Below are positions 32,664 through 42,995 of a DNA stretch of 64,000 nucleotides, piece by piece. A model generated the notes under the pieces. That model ran no database searches, had not been told where the DNA came from, and saw only the letters and a list, made by a program, of their open reading frames with translations. Within the stretch, counting starts at the first letter, position 1. The number at the start of each line of letters is the position of its first letter. Made by a program: the position numbers and the translations under genes. This DNA is from Pirellula sp. SH-Sr6A (GTDB taxonomy: Bacteria; Planctomycetota; Planctomycetia; Pirellulales; Pirellulaceae), in assembly GCF_001610875.1 (NCBI RefSeq), contig NZ_CP011272.1:2833988-2897987 (forward strand), read 5' to 3'.

Positions 32664-33380
32664 ATGGTTTTCTCGCCTAGGTCACACCTGCGTATTGTGT
32701 TGCAGTTCGCACTCCCAGCCCTTTTCTTTTTGTTTTCCGATCGGGGCTATTCGGATGAACCGACCAAAAGCCCGTTCCTTTCCGACTCCATGGAGCGATG
32801 GCAAGCGTTCGATGGCAAGCCAGCGCCTGCTGCTTGGGAATGCCAATCAGGTGAGATTCACCTCCAACGAGGAGCGGAGATACCTCGCGGTGGCAATTTG
32901 CTCACGAAGGAAGAGTTTGACGACTTCGAACTGAGCTTTGACTTCAAAGTAGCCAAGTCTGGCAATAGCGGCATCAAGTATCGAGTGCGGAATTACGGAG
33001 GCAGGTGGCTTGGTTTCGAATACCAGATTTACGACGATCACCATGCCAAAAAGGTAGAACCCAAGAACAGTACGGGAGCTATTTACGATCTCTACGAACC
33101 CAACAGTGAAAAGCTGCTTCATCCCGCTGGCGAATGGAATGCAGCAAAGATCGTCGCGCAAGGCCCAAAGCTGGAACACTGGCTCAATGGGAAGAAGATC
33201 GTTTCTGCTACGATCGGAGATTCCGATTGGGATCGTCGTTACCAGGCGAGCAAGTTCAATGATGCCGATGGATTCGGAAAGACCTTTCGTGGCAAGCTGA
33301 TGCTAACGGATCACGGGAGCGAGGTTTGGATGCGCAACATCCAGTTCCAGATTCTCGAGCCCCCTCCAGCAAAGCCGTAA
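32664..33380 (+). CDS. DUF1080 (3-keto-disaccharide hydrolase domain) exported protein
   Basis: The 238-aa protein has a signal peptide (LRIVLQFALPALFFLFSDRGYS) and a single DUF1080 concanavalin-like beta-sandwich. Diagnostic segments are GGNLLTKEEFDDFELSFDFKV, SGNSGIKYRVR, GFEYQIYDDHH, GAIYDLYEP, GEWNAAKIVAQGPKLEHW and GKLMLTDHGSEVWMRNI. NCBI names this domain 3-keto-disaccharide hydrolase after characterised members. It ends 15 nt before the stop of the convergent gene. A periplasmic role in sugar breakdown is likely. Confidence 0.92.
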   Translation: MVFSPRSHLRIVLQFALPALFFLFSDRGYSDEPTKSPFLSDSMERWQAFDGKPAPAAWECQSGEIHLQRGAEIPRGGNLLTKEEFDDFELSFDFKVAKSGNSGIKYRVRNYGGRWLGFEYQIYDDHHAKKVEPKNSTGAIYDLYEPNSEKLLHPAGEWNAAKIVAQGPKLEHWLNGKKIVSATIGDSDWDRRYQASKFNDADGFGKTFRGKLMLTDHGSEVWMRNIQFQILEPPPAKP

Positions 33381-33395
33381 CGTCGAAATTCTCGT

Positions 33396-35342
33396 CTATG
33401 CTTGACGAATAAAGTGGGCCGCATAACTGCGAACTTCTTGACCGTTGAGAACATGGACGGTTCGCAACTGGGCGACCATTGCGTCGCTGAATTGCGACAG
33501 CGGGACATGCACGAGCGATTTACCGAATTGCTTGGCGATTCGCCGCCACGAAGCAGTCGGTGCAATGGGTGACAGGAGAGCGATTTGCTTTGCCTCCGAA
33601 TGTTTGCATGCCGCTGCGATCAGCCTTTCTTCCAGCGTATCAGCGAATTGCAGATCCCGATCCTTCCAAATGTCCGGTATCGGTTTCGGAGGAAACAGAA
33701 ACATCGCCCCCCCGTACGTCGCGACCGCGATGCCTGGACCAAGGATCTCGCGAGAGAAGTCGGTCGCATAGAATGCGAGAGTTGATTCCCAAGCAAACTC
33801 GGCAAACCAAGTCGTCTGCCACGAATAGACCTTCGGGTCGGGGTTAGGATCGAAGATGAAGACGCACGCGTCCAGTGTTCCCACACTGGGTGGCTGAACC
33901 TTCACATAGAGCTGACCATCGTACCAGTGACGCAATGTTTCGCGGATGTCGATACCATCCATCAAGCTCGTTGTGAATTTTTCACTCCGTGCCAAGTCCG
34001 CTCCAATCAGTGCGCGAGCCCGTTCGATCACTCGCGTTCGGAAGCTCTCGATTTTCGCATCGTCGGGTAGCCAAGAGCATTGTTTGTATGGATTCCACTG
34101 GAGTCGCCACTGCCGGGACTCGTCTTTGAGCGGACGGCGATTGAGCTGAAGGGTTCGCCACTCGCCAAGGTGCTGCCCTAATCGGCTGATGGCGGGGACA
34201 ACCTCTCCATCGGGCAATCGCAATTGATGAATCCCCATCTGGACCGAGGACCACGGCAAAGGTTCTTGGAACGCATAGTTGCGGAGGGTTTCCGCAACGT
34301 GAATTGCGAACTGGTCACCGCAGGTTTGTTTCGCAGCCAAAACCAACGTGTACATGTCTGGGGTGAGCCGCCGATCGAGCAATGTCAAATTGCGGATGTA
34401 CTTCAAGCACTGCGAAAGCAGGAGGGGCGAAATGCGCCGAGCCCGTTGGCCAAAATCTGCCAAATAGGAAGCTCGCGCCGAAAGGAGCAAACGTTTCACT
34501 CCGTCGATGGCAGCAGCATGCGGGTCGTCGGAAAGTTCGTAACGCGACTGCTCGTAGACTGCTGTGATGTAAGGGAGTTCTCCGAGAAGAAACACTAAGG
34601 TCGATTCCTCTACGGAATGATTGACCGCTGGCTCGTCATGAAAATCCCCATCGGCCACCCATGGGGTAGCTAGCTGTCGTTGGTAGGCTTCACGTAGCCA
34701 AGGCCAATGCCCCACCGAGCAGAGCATCACGATCTTCTTGTAGTGCTGGCGGAGAGAAAGCAGCTTGGAGGCCATCGATTCGATCCTCGCCAAGACTTGC
34801 TCGGACTGAGGACGCGGAACGGTAGTTAAGATCGCCGCGTTGTAGGTATCCAGAGGCACTTCCTTCAGCGCAAATCCATCGGGGACTAGGAATTCCTCGT
34901 CGCCTGTAAAAACGTCCGTTTCGAGATCCACGAATCGAATGGGGATGCGTTCCCCCATCGCATATCGAATCGCAGCAATGACGCTTTGACTCGGGTCGAT
35001 CGGCACGTAGCTATACGGCAGGGACTCGCCCGAGAAGGGAGCGAGTTCCGAGTCTTCTTCGTCCTGGTCGCCATCGGGGTCTTCCGACTCTCCGGAATCG
35101 AGCCAAGCTTGCTCCGCCTCCCAACGCGAACTGGCCGCTGGGGCTTGTGCGACCAAGGAAATCGTTGGGAGCTGCTCCACTCCGGCGAGCACCGACTCGC
35201 GAAACGAGGGTGGAAGCGGGACGGCCAAGCAATCGACTTGATGCTGAAGCAGCCATTCCTCCACGGCTCGAGCGTTGGCGCCGCTGCGATGCACGACGGG
35301 CAGCAGGGTCACTTTATCATCCAAACGAAAGCTATCGCTCAA
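33396..35342 (-). CDS. TIKI/EreA-like protein, DUF5682-like, partner of MoxR
   Basis: The 648-aa protein is not firmly recognised. The opening [31 protein letters not shown], the repeated [17 protein letters not shown] segment and [15 protein letters not shown] resemble the TIKI/EreA/TraB-like fold of DUF5682 proteins, in which conserved His and acidic residues suggest a metal-dependent hydrolase. An acidic linker ([13 protein letters not shown]) sits near residue 95. The likely start is a TTG at 35342, as no ATG occurs nearby. It is divergent from a MoxR ATPase gene by about 100 nt; DUF5682 genes often neighbour MoxR genes, which supports the assignment. The usual vWA partner is not seen here. 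Confidence 0.55.
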   Translation of the reverse strand: MSDSFRLDDKVTLLPVVHRSGANARAVEEWLLQHQVDCLAVPLPPSFRESVLAGVEQLPTISLVAQAPAASSRWEAEQAWLDSGESEDPDGDQDEEDSELAPFSGESLPYSYVPIDPSQSVIAAIRYAMGERIPIRFVDLETDVFTGDEEFLVPDGFALKEVPLDTYNAAILTTVPRPQSEQVLARIESMASKLLSLRQHYKKIVMLCSVGHWPWLREAYQRQLATPWVADGDFHDEPAVNHSVEESTLVFLLGELPYITAVYEQSRYELSDDPHAAAIDGVKRLLLSARASYLADFGQRARRISPLLLSQCLKYIRNLTLLDRRLTPDMYTLVLAAKQTCGDQFAIHVAETLRNYAFQEPLPWSSVQMGIHQLRLPDGEVVPAISRLGQHLGEWRTLQLNRRPLKDESRQWRLQWNPYKQCSWLPDDAKIESFRTRVIERARALIGADLARSEKFTTSLMDGIDIRETLRHWYDGQLYVKVQPPSVGTLDACVFIFDPNPDPKVYSWQTTWFAEFAWESTLAFYATDFSREILGPGIAVATYGGAMFLFPPKPIPDIWKDRDLQFADTLEERLIAAACKHSEAKQIALLSPIAPTASWRRIAKQFGKSLVHVPLSQFSDAMVAQLRTVHVLNGQEVRSYAAHFIRQA

Positions 35343-35445
35343 TTGGGGATACTCCGTGGTCGAATCTGGTACAATCCTTTTGCATGCGAATCCCGTCCCG
35401 TTCTTCTCTACTTTCCGTGGCCAGTCCGAAATCCAATCGACCGTT

Positions 35446-36417
35446 ATGCAGGATAAAATTCAAATCGATGGCGTCAGCCTTACGCTCAGCAATCCGATTA
35501 CAAACGAATTGCAATGGATCGGTCAAGGAGAGGTATTGCGGCAATTACTGGCCTGTTGGCTCGTTGTCGATGACAAAGATCTCCCTCTCGCACCTCGTTT
35601 AGTCGGCCCGCCTGGCATCGGCAAAACCGCCTTGGCGATGGCTGCTGCGAAAGCGAGAAATCAATCTCTGTACATTTACCAGTGTACCGCAGACACGCGA
35701 CCAGAAGACCTGCTCATCACCCCAATCTTAGGGAGCGATGGAAAAATTGCTTATCATGCGTCTCCCTTGGTCACCGCGATGATCAAGGGAGGAGTCTGCA
35801 TTCTGGACGAAGGGAATCGGATGAATGAAAAGTCGTGGGCATCTCTCGCTCCACTCCTGGACCATCGTCGATATATCGAGTCGATTGTGGCTGGGGTCTC
35901 GATTCAAGCCCACCGCGATTTCCGATGCGCGGTAACCATGAATCAAGATGACTCGACTTATGAGATTCCCGACTACATCATGAGTCGGCTTCAACCATCG
36001 CTCGCGGTCGGTTTCCCGAACCGGGACGATGAGCTGGCAATTTTGAAGTATCATCTCCCCTTCGCTGCGGAAGAACTTCTAACGCTGACGATCGACTTCT
36101 TGCAGCAATCGCATTCCTTGCAATTGGACTATTCCGCGCGCGATGGTATCCAACTACTCCGGTACGCGATGAAACTATTAGCGCAAGACCCAACTCACCC
36201 GGTCGCCAAGGATCAAGTCTGGCGGCAGGCATTGGTCTCCTGTCTTGGAGAGGATGCGTTGGATTTGCAGTCGGCTCGAGAGCGGAAGTCGCGTTCTCTG
36301 GGTGCGAATACTCTACCGCACGGTTTGGGAGACTTCTTCCTCGACCCAGACGATCCGATGCACCCGGACTTCGATGACGACTCCTTGGATGACGACTCCT
36401 TGGACGATGATCGATGA
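35446..36417 (+). CDS. MoxR family AAA+ ATPase
   Basis: The 323-aa protein is an AAA+ ATPase with Walker [10 protein letters not shown] (residues 54-62), the insert [31 protein letters not shown], Walker B ILDEGNRM, sensor-1 region CAVTMNQDD and an arginine-finger segment [12 protein letters not shown]. The ATG at 35446 precedes the first conserved part; the open frame extends upstream without similarity. The C-terminus is a very acidic tail made by a duplicated 15-bp unit ([14 protein letters not shown]). MoxR proteins act as chaperones that mature partner proteins, often with vWA proteins. It overlaps the HD-domain gene by 4 nt. Confidence 0.9.
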   Translation: MQDKIQIDGVSLTLSNPITNELQWIGQGEVLRQLLACWLVVDDKDLPLAPRLVGPPGIGKTALAMAAAKARNQSLYIYQCTADTRPEDLLITPILGSDGKIAYHASPLVTAMIKGGVCILDEGNRMNEKSWASLAPLLDHRRYIESIVAGVSIQAHRDFRCAVTMNQDDSTYEIPDYIMSRLQPSLAVGFPNRDDELAILKYHLPFAAEELLTLTIDFLQQSHSLQLDYSARDGIQLLRYAMKLLAQDPTHPVAKDQVWRQALVSCLGEDALDLQSARERKSRSLGANTLPHGLGDFFLDPDDPMHPDFDDDSLDDDSLDDDR

Positions 36418-36929
36418 GCTTGGAAAAACCGCCTTCATCCGATCTGGAGAGCCCCCTGGAGAGGGCGATCGAGCTCGCGACCCGATTCCATCGTGGTCAG
36501 CGAGACAAGCAGGGGAATGATTACATTCAACACCCGCTCCGCATGATGATGATGAGTGAGGATCCTCGGGTTCAACAGGCGGCCGTACTGCACGACGTCT
36601 TGGAAGACACGGCCGCCACACTGCAGGACTTGATCGAGGCTGGCGTCGACCTGGAAGCGTGCGAAGCAGTTCAACTCTTGACGCATCAACGCGAGATGTC
36701 TTACGCCGACTATATTGTCCTGCTTCAACGCAACCCGATTGCGAGAGCCGCAAAATTGCTGGATTTGCAAGACAACTACCGCCTCGATCGAGTTGCCTAT
36801 CGGGAAGGGTACGAACACGAGGATCGAGCGAGAATCGAGAAGTACATTCTCACATACCAATTTCTAACAGACCGATTGGATGAGGAAACGTATCGCCGTC
36901 GAATGGCATTGCTGGTTTCTTCACAGTGA
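36414..36929 (+). CDS. HD-domain phosphohydrolase (SpoT/Mesh1-like)
   Basis: The 171-aa protein matches the HD domain of RelA/SpoT-type hydrolases: [20 protein letters not shown] with the first His, [18 protein letters not shown] with the HD pair and ED, and a downstream Asp in AKLLDLQDN. The length is that of small alarmone hydrolases or related HD enzymes. No synthetase domain is present. Substrate may be (p)ppGpp or another nucleotide; this is by analogy. The ATG overlaps the MoxR stop and it is followed 13 nt later by the ModA-ModC fusion gene. Confidence 0.83.
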   Translation: MSLEKPPSSDLESPLERAIELATRFHRGQRDKQGNDYIQHPLRMMMMSEDPRVQQAAVLHDVLEDTAATLQDLIEAGVDLEACEAVQLLTHQREMSYADYIVLLQRNPIARAAKLLDLQDNYRLDRVAYREGYEHEDRARIEKYILTYQFLTDRLDEETYRRRMALLVSSQ

Positions 36930-36942
36930 GTTGAGATCGCGG

Positions 36943-38199
36943 ATGGCCAAAGTATTCATTGCGTTAGCGCTTTCTCTATTTGCAGCCGTTGGCATCGTGA
37001 TTTCGCTTGTTCGATCGGCTCCACCTTGCAGTGATTCACGATTGGGGGAAAGCCGCGAGGGTGAGAGGGAGGTGCAACTTTATGTTGCGTCCAGTAACCG
37101 CGCGGTGCTTGAAGAGATCTGCCAACTCTATGAGGCGAAGACAGGGAATCGTGTTGTGATGCATTTTGGTGCATCCCAAACTCTTTTGGCGCAGTTGGAA
37201 ATCGCGCGCACTGGCGCATTGTTCCTTCCTGCGGACGACAGTTACCTGCGAATTGCAACCCAGAAGGGGTTGGTGGACGAGGTCTTTCCAATCGCCACCA
37301 TGCGCATCGGTCTTGCAGTGAGAAAAGGAAATCCAAAAGGCGTCACCGGATGGAGTTCACTTCTCCAGCCAAAAATTCGATTGGTTCAGGCCAATCCGGA
37401 CACGGCGGCAGTCGGTCAACAAACGCGACAGATGCTGCAGAGAGCGAACCTTTGGCGTGATCTTGAATCGGCAACATTGGCTTTTCGATCGAACGTGAAT
37501 GAAGTCGCGAATGATGTTCGATTAGGGGTCGCGGACGTAGGAATTGTTTGCGATGCGATGGTTCGGTGGAAAGAGAGCGGCATGATTGAGCTCATCGACG
37601 TGACTGCATGCTCACGGAGTTTTCGTCGTGAGCACGTTTCATTTCGTATCGAATCGGGGTGTTATGGCGTACTGATGGGACCGACAGGGGTCGGGAAGAC
37701 AACTGTCCTAGAAGCCCTTTGCGGCTTGAAGCCGATCGCGGCGGGACAGATTTGGATCGGTTCCAAAGAGATGACCGATGTAGCCGTCGCGGATCGCCAA
37801 CTGGGGCATGTGCCCCAAGATTTGGCACTGTTCCCGACCATGACCGTTGAGCAACAACTCGCATTTCCCCTGCGAGTGAAGCCTTGGAGTCAAGAGAGGA
37901 TTCGTAAACGGGTTCCCGAAATAGCCGAGAAACTTGGAATCGCTTCCCTCCTGCATCACTATCCACAAGCTCTTAGCGGAGGGGAATCCCAGCGGGTCGC
38001 TTGGGGACGAGCCCTCGCGTTTCACCCTGAAGTCCTGTTGCTGGATGAACCGCTCCGTTCCCTAGACGAAGCGACTCGCCTTGAATTACAGGCATTGCTG
38101 AAAGAGATCCATCTTCAATCAGGAATGACCGTTCTTCATGTCACCCACAGCGACGAAGAAGCAGCGACACTCGCCGATGTACGGATTCATTTTTCCTAG
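36943..38199 (+). CDS. In-frame fusion of truncated molybdate-binding protein (ModA-like) and ModC-like ATPase
   Basis: This 418-aa chain joins two parts of an ABC importer. Residues 1-25 are a signal or membrane anchor (FIALALSLFAAVGIVISLV). Residues 44-210 match a ModA-type binding protein: YVASSNRAVLEEICQLYEAKTG, FGASQTLLAQLE, GALFLPADDSYLR, RIGLAVRKGNP. The last 50 or so residues of a normal ModA are missing. From about residue 214 it is an ATPase with Walker A GPTGVGKTT (246-254), Q292, LSGGESQ (344-350), Walker B VLLLDEP (364-370) and H402, without the TOBE/MOP domain. An ATG at 37582 (MIELID) could start the ATPase separately. No modB permease is present. It is either a deletion scar or a real fusion. 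Confidence 0.85.
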   Translation: MAKVFIALALSLFAAVGIVISLVRSAPPCSDSRLGESREGEREVQLYVASSNRAVLEEICQLYEAKTGNRVVMHFGASQTLLAQLEIARTGALFLPADDSYLRIATQKGLVDEVFPIATMRIGLAVRKGNPKGVTGWSSLLQPKIRLVQANPDTAAVGQQTRQMLQRANLWRDLESATLAFRSNVNEVANDVRLGVADVGIVCDAMVRWKESGMIELIDVTACSRSFRREHVSFRIESGCYGVLMGPTGVGKTTVLEALCGLKPIAAGQIWIGSKEMTDVAVADRQLGHVPQDLALFPTMTVEQQLAFPLRVKPWSQERIRKRVPEIAEKLGIASLLHHYPQALSGGESQRVAWGRALAFHPEVLLLDEPLRSLDEATRLELQALLKEIHLQSGMTVLHVTHSDEEAATLADVRIHFS

Positions 38200-38248
38200 A
38201 CGATTTATCTAACCCCCGCTTTGATCGTTTGATGGGACGAGGTGGCCA

Positions 38249-39757
38249 ATGAGCAACAGCTCCGATATGGACGGTGATTCCTCTGCATTCCAATCCACGA
38301 GCAACGACTCCCGGAATTCTGTTCTGGGGGATATCGGTATGTGCGCAGCTGCTGGGGGGATGGGCTGGGGGATCCGAGGGCAATACGGACACGAGACGGG
38401 TGCAATGATTGCGGGAGTCCTTGTGGGACTAGCGATATTGCTTCGCTTCACACCCAACGCTCGATCTCTTTCAGGTGCGCGCGCTGCAGCGATGTTCGCG
38501 GTTGCCATCGGGGTAGGAGGTTCGATGACGTATGGTCAAACGACTGGACTGACACACGACCCTAAACTGGTAGGGAATTGGGGTGCGCTGCTCTGGGGGA
38601 TGCTTGGCCTTGGGATCAAAGGCGGACTTTGGATTGGAATCGCGGCAACTTTTTTGGGCGCTGGATTAAGCGGAGTTCACTATCGCTGGTGGGAATGGGT
38701 TTTTGTACTCGCGCTGCTCTACGGTGCGCAGTGGATAGGAGTTGTGGTTATCAATTGCCCGTTCGATCCTGAAAACCATCGGCTCCCGTGGATCTACTTT
38801 TCGAGCGACTGGCGGTGGTCCCCCGATCACGAATGGAAGCCCCGTCCTGAGGTTTGGGGAGGCATTCTATTCTGCTATAGCACTCTTTTGTTCTATCTCG
38901 GTTGGTTTCGCGTTGACCGTCTCGCTCTGAAGCTCGGGTTATGGGGCGCATTGGGGGGCGCTGTCGGCTTCCCAGCCGGGCAGTCCCTCCAAGCGTTTTA
39001 TGGATGGAACCGGGAGTGGTTCCACACGCTAGCTTGGACTGCAAAGATCAATTGGTGGAACATGATGGAGATTGCATTCGGCGCGATCATGGCGGCAACG
39101 TTAGCGATCGGACTTTACCTGCATCGCAATGAGATTCGTCCGAGAGCAAACCCGGTTGACGAAGCGATGGGACGAGGGGCTTGGGAGTACAGCCTTCTAT
39201 CGCTACATGCGATTCTCCTTGCGTTGGCCGAGTTCACGTCCGGTATGCCCATTCTCAGCCATCTCTACGATGACGGCCTCTCCCTCCTTTTCCTGCCCAT
39301 CGTCCTGATATGCCGCGGGTTCGCAGCTCCCTACTTTATATTGTTACCGATCGTCTTGATTCCTATCGCCGGCAAAACGATCCGCCAATTGGGATACCTA
39401 GAACCTCAGGTTCCGCTGATTCTCGCGTGGATCATTTACGGGGCTTTGCCGATTTGCCTCATGACAGCAATCGCTTGGTACTCGTCACGCAACGCCGAAA
39501 GAGAACGAGCCAGCAAATTTGCGTCGAGAGCATTGCTCACAGCGACTTGGGTTTACTTTGGGCTAAATTTTGGATTCTTTCGCTACCCTTTACCTTGGGA
39601 GGAGTGGACGGCTCGCACCCCCAGTAATCTCATTTTTATGTTTTGCGCGTTGGTATTAACCGCGGGATGTCTAAGAGATGTTTTCAAAGACGGGAAAACA
39701 AAATGCAGCGAAACCGAGCTCTCTCAGGGTGAATCAATTCAGAGCAGCCGCGACTAA
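38249..39757 (+). CDS. Polytopic membrane protein of unknown function
   Basis: The 502-aa protein has a soluble N-terminal stretch of about 25 residues and then about 12 hydrophobic spans. Unusual glycine-rich helices include [19 protein letters not shown], where the conserved GQYGHETG is probably functional, and [25 protein letters not shown] soluble loop around [17 protein letters not shown] is Trp-rich. The ATG at 38249 has GAGGTGG upstream. Similar proteins seem common in planctomycetes and verrucomicrobia but no transport family is recognised. Its stop overlaps that of the convergent dehydrogenase gene. Confidence 0.78.
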   Translation: MSNSSDMDGDSSAFQSTSNDSRNSVLGDIGMCAAAGGMGWGIRGQYGHETGAMIAGVLVGLAILLRFTPNARSLSGARAAAMFAVAIGVGGSMTYGQTTGLTHDPKLVGNWGALLWGMLGLGIKGGLWIGIAATFLGAGLSGVHYRWWEWVFVLALLYGAQWIGVVVINCPFDPENHRLPWIYFSSDWRWSPDHEWKPRPEVWGGILFCYSTLLFYLGWFRVDRLALKLGLWGALGGAVGFPAGQSLQAFYGWNREWFHTLAWTAKINWWNMMEIAFGAIMAATLAIGLYLHRNEIRPRANPVDEAMGRGAWEYSLLSLHAILLALAEFTSGMPILSHLYDDGLSLLFLPIVLICRGFAAPYFILLPIVLIPIAGKTIRQLGYLEPQVPLILAWIIYGALPICLMTAIAWYSSRNAERERASKFASRALLTATWVYFGLNFGFFRYPLPWEEWTARTPSNLIFMFCALVLTAGCLRDVFKDGKTKCSETELSQGESIQSSRD

Positions 39758-41178
39758 GCCATATCGGGCGATCTGCCGATGCTATGCACTTCGAATCCAA
39801 GTTGCACCAAGCTCGTACGATCCACGATGTTTCGTCCGTCGAAGACGAACGCTGGGCGGTGCATCGATCGTAGTACTTTGGCCGCGTCTAGGGTTTTGAA
39901 CTCATCCCATTCGGTTAGTACCGTCAGTGCGTGCGCTTTGTCCGCCGCTTCGTAGAGTGTTTCGCACACGGTTACATTGCGTTCGATCAGTTCGCGATGG
40001 AGATCGGAAAGTCCACCGAGCGAGTTCTCAAATGCCTTGTACAAGTCGTGCCGAATTTGCTCTTCGCTCACTTGAGGATCATAGATCGCCAATTGAGCGC
40101 GTTCCTCGAGCAAGTCGCGACAGACGTAAATTGCGGCCGATTCACGTGTGTCGTTGGTGTCTTTTTTAAACGCGAAACCTAGGATCGCGATGCGCTTATT
40201 GGATACGGAGTTGAACATCGTGCGGACAATTCGCTCGGAAAAGCGACGCTTTTGGTAGTCGTTCATCGTCACGACTTGCTCCCAATACTTCGCGACTTCA
40301 CGCAATCCGAAATGCTCACATAGGTAAACCAGGTTCAAAATATCCTTTTGGAAGCAGGAGCCCCCAAACCCAACAGATGCCTTCAAAAACTTGGGGCCAA
40401 TTCGAGAGTCGGTACCGATTGCTCGAGACACCTCATCCACATCGGCACCTGTCGCTTCACACAGAGCGGAAATGGCATTGATCGAAGAGACGCGTTGAGC
40501 GAGAAATGCGTTCGCCGTAAGTTTGGAAAGCTCGCTACTCCAAAGATTGGTGGTTAAGATTTTTTCACGTGCTACCCACCGACCGTAGATCGACGCGAGC
40601 CTTTCGATGGCGGCGGGCGATTCGCCACCGATGAGAACTCGATCGGGGTTGAGCAAGTCTTGAACTGCGGTTCCTTCCGCGAGAAACTCCGGATTGCTGA
40701 GCACATCGAAGGTGGCTCCGCTGACGGAATTCTGCAGGATTCGTTTGATGGCTTCGGCGGTTCGAACAGGGAGTGTCGATTTCTCCACGACGACCTTATG
40801 GCCCGTCGAATGTTCTGCGATAGTCCGCGCGCACTTTTCAACAAACTCCAAATTGGCCGCGCGCCCAGCTCCCACGCCGAAGGATTTGGTCGGTGTATTG
40901 ACGGCCATAAAGATGATGTTCGATTCCTGGATCGCTTGCTCGACGTTCGTCGAGAAGCGAAGGTTTCGGCCTCGCGCCTCTCTCACAATCGAATCCAGTC
41001 CCGGCTCGTACACCGGTAAATCATCGGAGTTCCATTTTTGGACACGAGCAGAGTTCAAGTCTACGACATGAACGGGTATATCGGGACATTGCTTGGCGAT
41101 CATCGCCATCGTGGGTCCGCCTACATACCCTGCACCGATGCAACAGATTCGTGGTGGTTCAGTGAAATGCGATGCCAT
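39754..41178 (-). CDS. ugd: UDP-glucose 6-dehydrogenase, eukaryote-like
   Basis: The 474-aa protein oxidises UDP-glucose to UDP-glucuronate with two NAD+. The NAD loop is [16 protein letters not shown] (residues 11-26); the catalytic Cys is C275 in [19 protein letters not shown]-terminal nucleotide-sugar elements include [18 protein letters not shown]. The wording [38 protein letters not shown] and the near identity in length and Cys position to animal UGDH (catalytic Cys 276) place it in the metazoan-like branch rather than the shorter bacterial Ugd type. It is 45 nt downstream of a flippase gene and probably supplies UDP-glucuronate for a surface polysaccharide. Confidence 0.95.
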   Translation of the reverse strand: MASHFTEPPRICCIGAGYVGGPTMAMIAKQCPDIPVHVVDLNSARVQKWNSDDLPVYEPGLDSIVREARGRNLRFSTNVEQAIQESNIIFMAVNTPTKSFGVGAGRAANLEFVEKCARTIAEHSTGHKVVVEKSTLPVRTAEAIKRILQNSVSGATFDVLSNPEFLAEGTAVQDLLNPDRVLIGGESPAAIERLASIYGRWVAREKILTTNLWSSELSKLTANAFLAQRVSSINAISALCEATGADVDEVSRAIGTDSRIGPKFLKASVGFGGSCFQKDILNLVYLCEHFGLREVAKYWEQVVTMNDYQKRRFSERIVRTMFNSVSNKRIAILGFAFKKDTNDTRESAAIYVCRDLLEERAQLAIYDPQVSEEQIRHDLYKAFENSLGGLSDLHRELIERNVTVCETLYEAADKAHALTVLTEWDEFKTLDAAKVLRSMHRPAFVFDGRNIVDRTSLVQLGFEVHSIGRSPDMA

Positions 41179-41223
41179 GAAATCTTGATGATGGGGTAAG
41201 AGTTGGATAATGAATAAAGGATT

Positions 41224-42783
41224 CTAACCGATGTGCCATAAAGTTCGGATGGGTAACCCGATTCGACGGAGTTGGGGAAGGATCGCTTCGTCGATACGTT
41301 TTTTTTCTTCTCGTCCAAGAATGATCGAAGTACGACTGGTCAAAACAATCACCACCGCTGCGACGCACATCGAAGGTAAGGCACCCAACAGAAGCACCAC
41401 CGGCAGGAGACTTAAGACAACGCTGGTTCGATCCAATCCAACATCATGGCAAGACAGGGACCACCAAGTCATAAGGAGAATGAACGCGCCCGCCAACGCA
41501 GTCGCCGCCATCGCTCCTTCAAGACCATAAATTGGAACCCACCAAGCGTTGAGACCAAGGTTGACCAAAAGCCCCAACGCGAGAATGAACCCGACTACTC
41601 GTCCTTTCTCAATGCACCAGAAGTAATTCTGTAGCAACGTCGCCGTGGCCAAGAGACAGCAGTGGGCTAACGCAAGAGGCATGATCGCCAATCCCTCGCT
41701 AAAGCGACCTTCGAGAAAATGATGAAATAATGGAGGAGCGATGACCAACGAAAGGATCGATAGCAGGAAAAAGAACCCCATGGAAAGTTTCGACGTGAGT
41801 TGGAGCGCCTCTTTCACTCGATGTTTGTTGCCGCTCTCCCAGTCCGCCGCCAAGTAGGGGAGAAGAAGCGAACTTAACATCATCGTCAGGCTCGTTAGTA
41901 GAAGCGGCAAGATCCTCGCACTGTGAAACTGGCCGACCAAGGCTGCACCGATTTCCTGCGAAGGTGCCAGATACAAAAGCATGTATCGATCGACGACATC
42001 AAATAAATTCGATAGAAGATTCATTGCCCAGATGCTCAGCGCAAAAGGGACCACTCGATTCCACATCGCACGATTCGATAACGGTTGAGATGTACCTCCA
42101 GTCTCTCTCCAAACACATACCAAGCTCCCCAAGGAAGGAAGCAAACCGCAAAGCGAAGCGGCTGCGAATGCAATGAGAATGGTTCGCCAATCCGGCCAGA
42201 ACCATAGACCTAAGACGCTGAACATTGTAAAGCTCAGCGAGTTAACGGTGTGCATCGCGGAGACGACGCGCCCCTTTCGAAGGCCATTCAGCAACTCGGT
42301 GGTGGAGTTGAATAACACCACGCTGAGCAATGCGATCACTAAGATGCTCATCGCACTCAGGCCTGTCTCAGCGCCGAAGATCCAATTGCCAGTTGATGGG
42401 TTCGCTACCAAGAGCAATGTCGAAACGAATGCGACACCCATCGCACTTACCACAATCACTCTCAGCAAGAAGGTGCGCAATTGACCGCGAAGTCGATAGC
42501 TTTCGATCAATTTGCCAAACGTGCCGGGCAATCCGAGAACAGCGAGAGGGGCTGCGAGAAGTAGAAAACTGCTGGCGAGCGCCCAGAGTCCAAGGCCGCC
42601 ATCATCAAGAAATCTGCAGAAGCTAAGATTGCGAAAGAAACCGATTGCCCGCTGTCCGACATTGGCAACGAGCATAAACGCAAGGCCGGATGCGAGTGAG
42701 TCTTGGGCGAGTTGGGTCGGCGTGCTTCTAGGATCGATTGTGCTCAAGTCGGAATCGGGCTTGGCGAGAGAACCTACACTCAC
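41224..42783 (-). CDS. Polysaccharide/lipid-linked oligosaccharide flippase (Wzx-like, MATE superfamily)
   Basis: The 519-aa protein has about 14 membrane spans arranged as in Wzx flippases, with the opening FMLVANVGQRAIGFFRNLSF and FCRFLDDGGLGLWALASSFL typical of the polysaccharide biosynthesis protein family. The initiator is probably GTG at 42783. A C-terminal basic tail follows. It precedes the UDP-glucose dehydrogenase gene by 45 nt on the same strand, so the pair may serve export of a glucuronate-containing polysaccharide. No glycosyltransferase or polymerase gene is adjacent. Confidence 0.87.
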   Translation of the reverse strand: MSVGSLAKPDSDLSTIDPRSTPTQLAQDSLASGLAFMLVANVGQRAIGFFRNLSFCRFLDDGGLGLWALASSFLLLAAPLAVLGLPGTFGKLIESYRLRGQLRTFLLRVIVVSAMGVAFVSTLLLVANPSTGNWIFGAETGLSAMSILVIALLSVVLFNSTTELLNGLRKGRVVSAMHTVNSLSFTMFSVLGLWFWPDWRTILIAFAAASLCGLLPSLGSLVCVWRETGGTSQPLSNRAMWNRVVPFALSIWAMNLLSNLFDVVDRYMLLYLAPSQEIGAALVGQFHSARILPLLLTSLTMMLSSLLLPYLAADWESGNKHRVKEALQLTSKLSMGFFFLLSILSLVIAPPLFHHFLEGRFSEGLAIMPLALAHCCLLATATLLQNYFWCIEKGRVVGFILALGLLVNLGLNAWWVPIYGLEGAMAATALAGAFILLMTWWSLSCHDVGLDRTSVVLSLLPVVLLLGALPSMCVAAVVIVLTSRTSIILGREEKKRIDEAILPQLRRIGLPIRTLWHIG

Positions 42784-42929
42784 AGTCGTAAGACTCCGGA
42801 AAAGGCTTGTTTAGGGCTTCTCCATCATGCACCGGGTTCGGTTCCAGAGCGGTCTCTCCCAACTGCATCGATTCGGAAAACCCCAATACTTGCAACGATT
42901 TGGCGGAGTGTGCGGGTTATAGGGAATAG

Positions 42930-42958
42930 AAAAAGCGAGGCTCATCACCTCGCTTTTT
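42930..42958. terminator. Bidirectional rho-independent terminator
   Basis: AAAAAGCGAGG pairs perfectly with CCTCGCTTTTT around a 7-nt loop, giving a T-tract in either direction. It lies about 38 nt after the stop of the cadherin-repeat protein, and isolates the flippase operon from it. Confidence 0.92.
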
Positions 42959-42995
42959 CGAATCTTCAACGCTCTGATCGGCCTCCCCCGCGGGA

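Noticed and set aside
36943-38199. Reading the ModA-ModC gene as two ordinary genes with a stop between them
   Set aside because: No stop codon lies between the parts; the frame is continuous, so the fusion is reported, with the internal ATG noted. An assembly error cannot be excluded from sequence alone.
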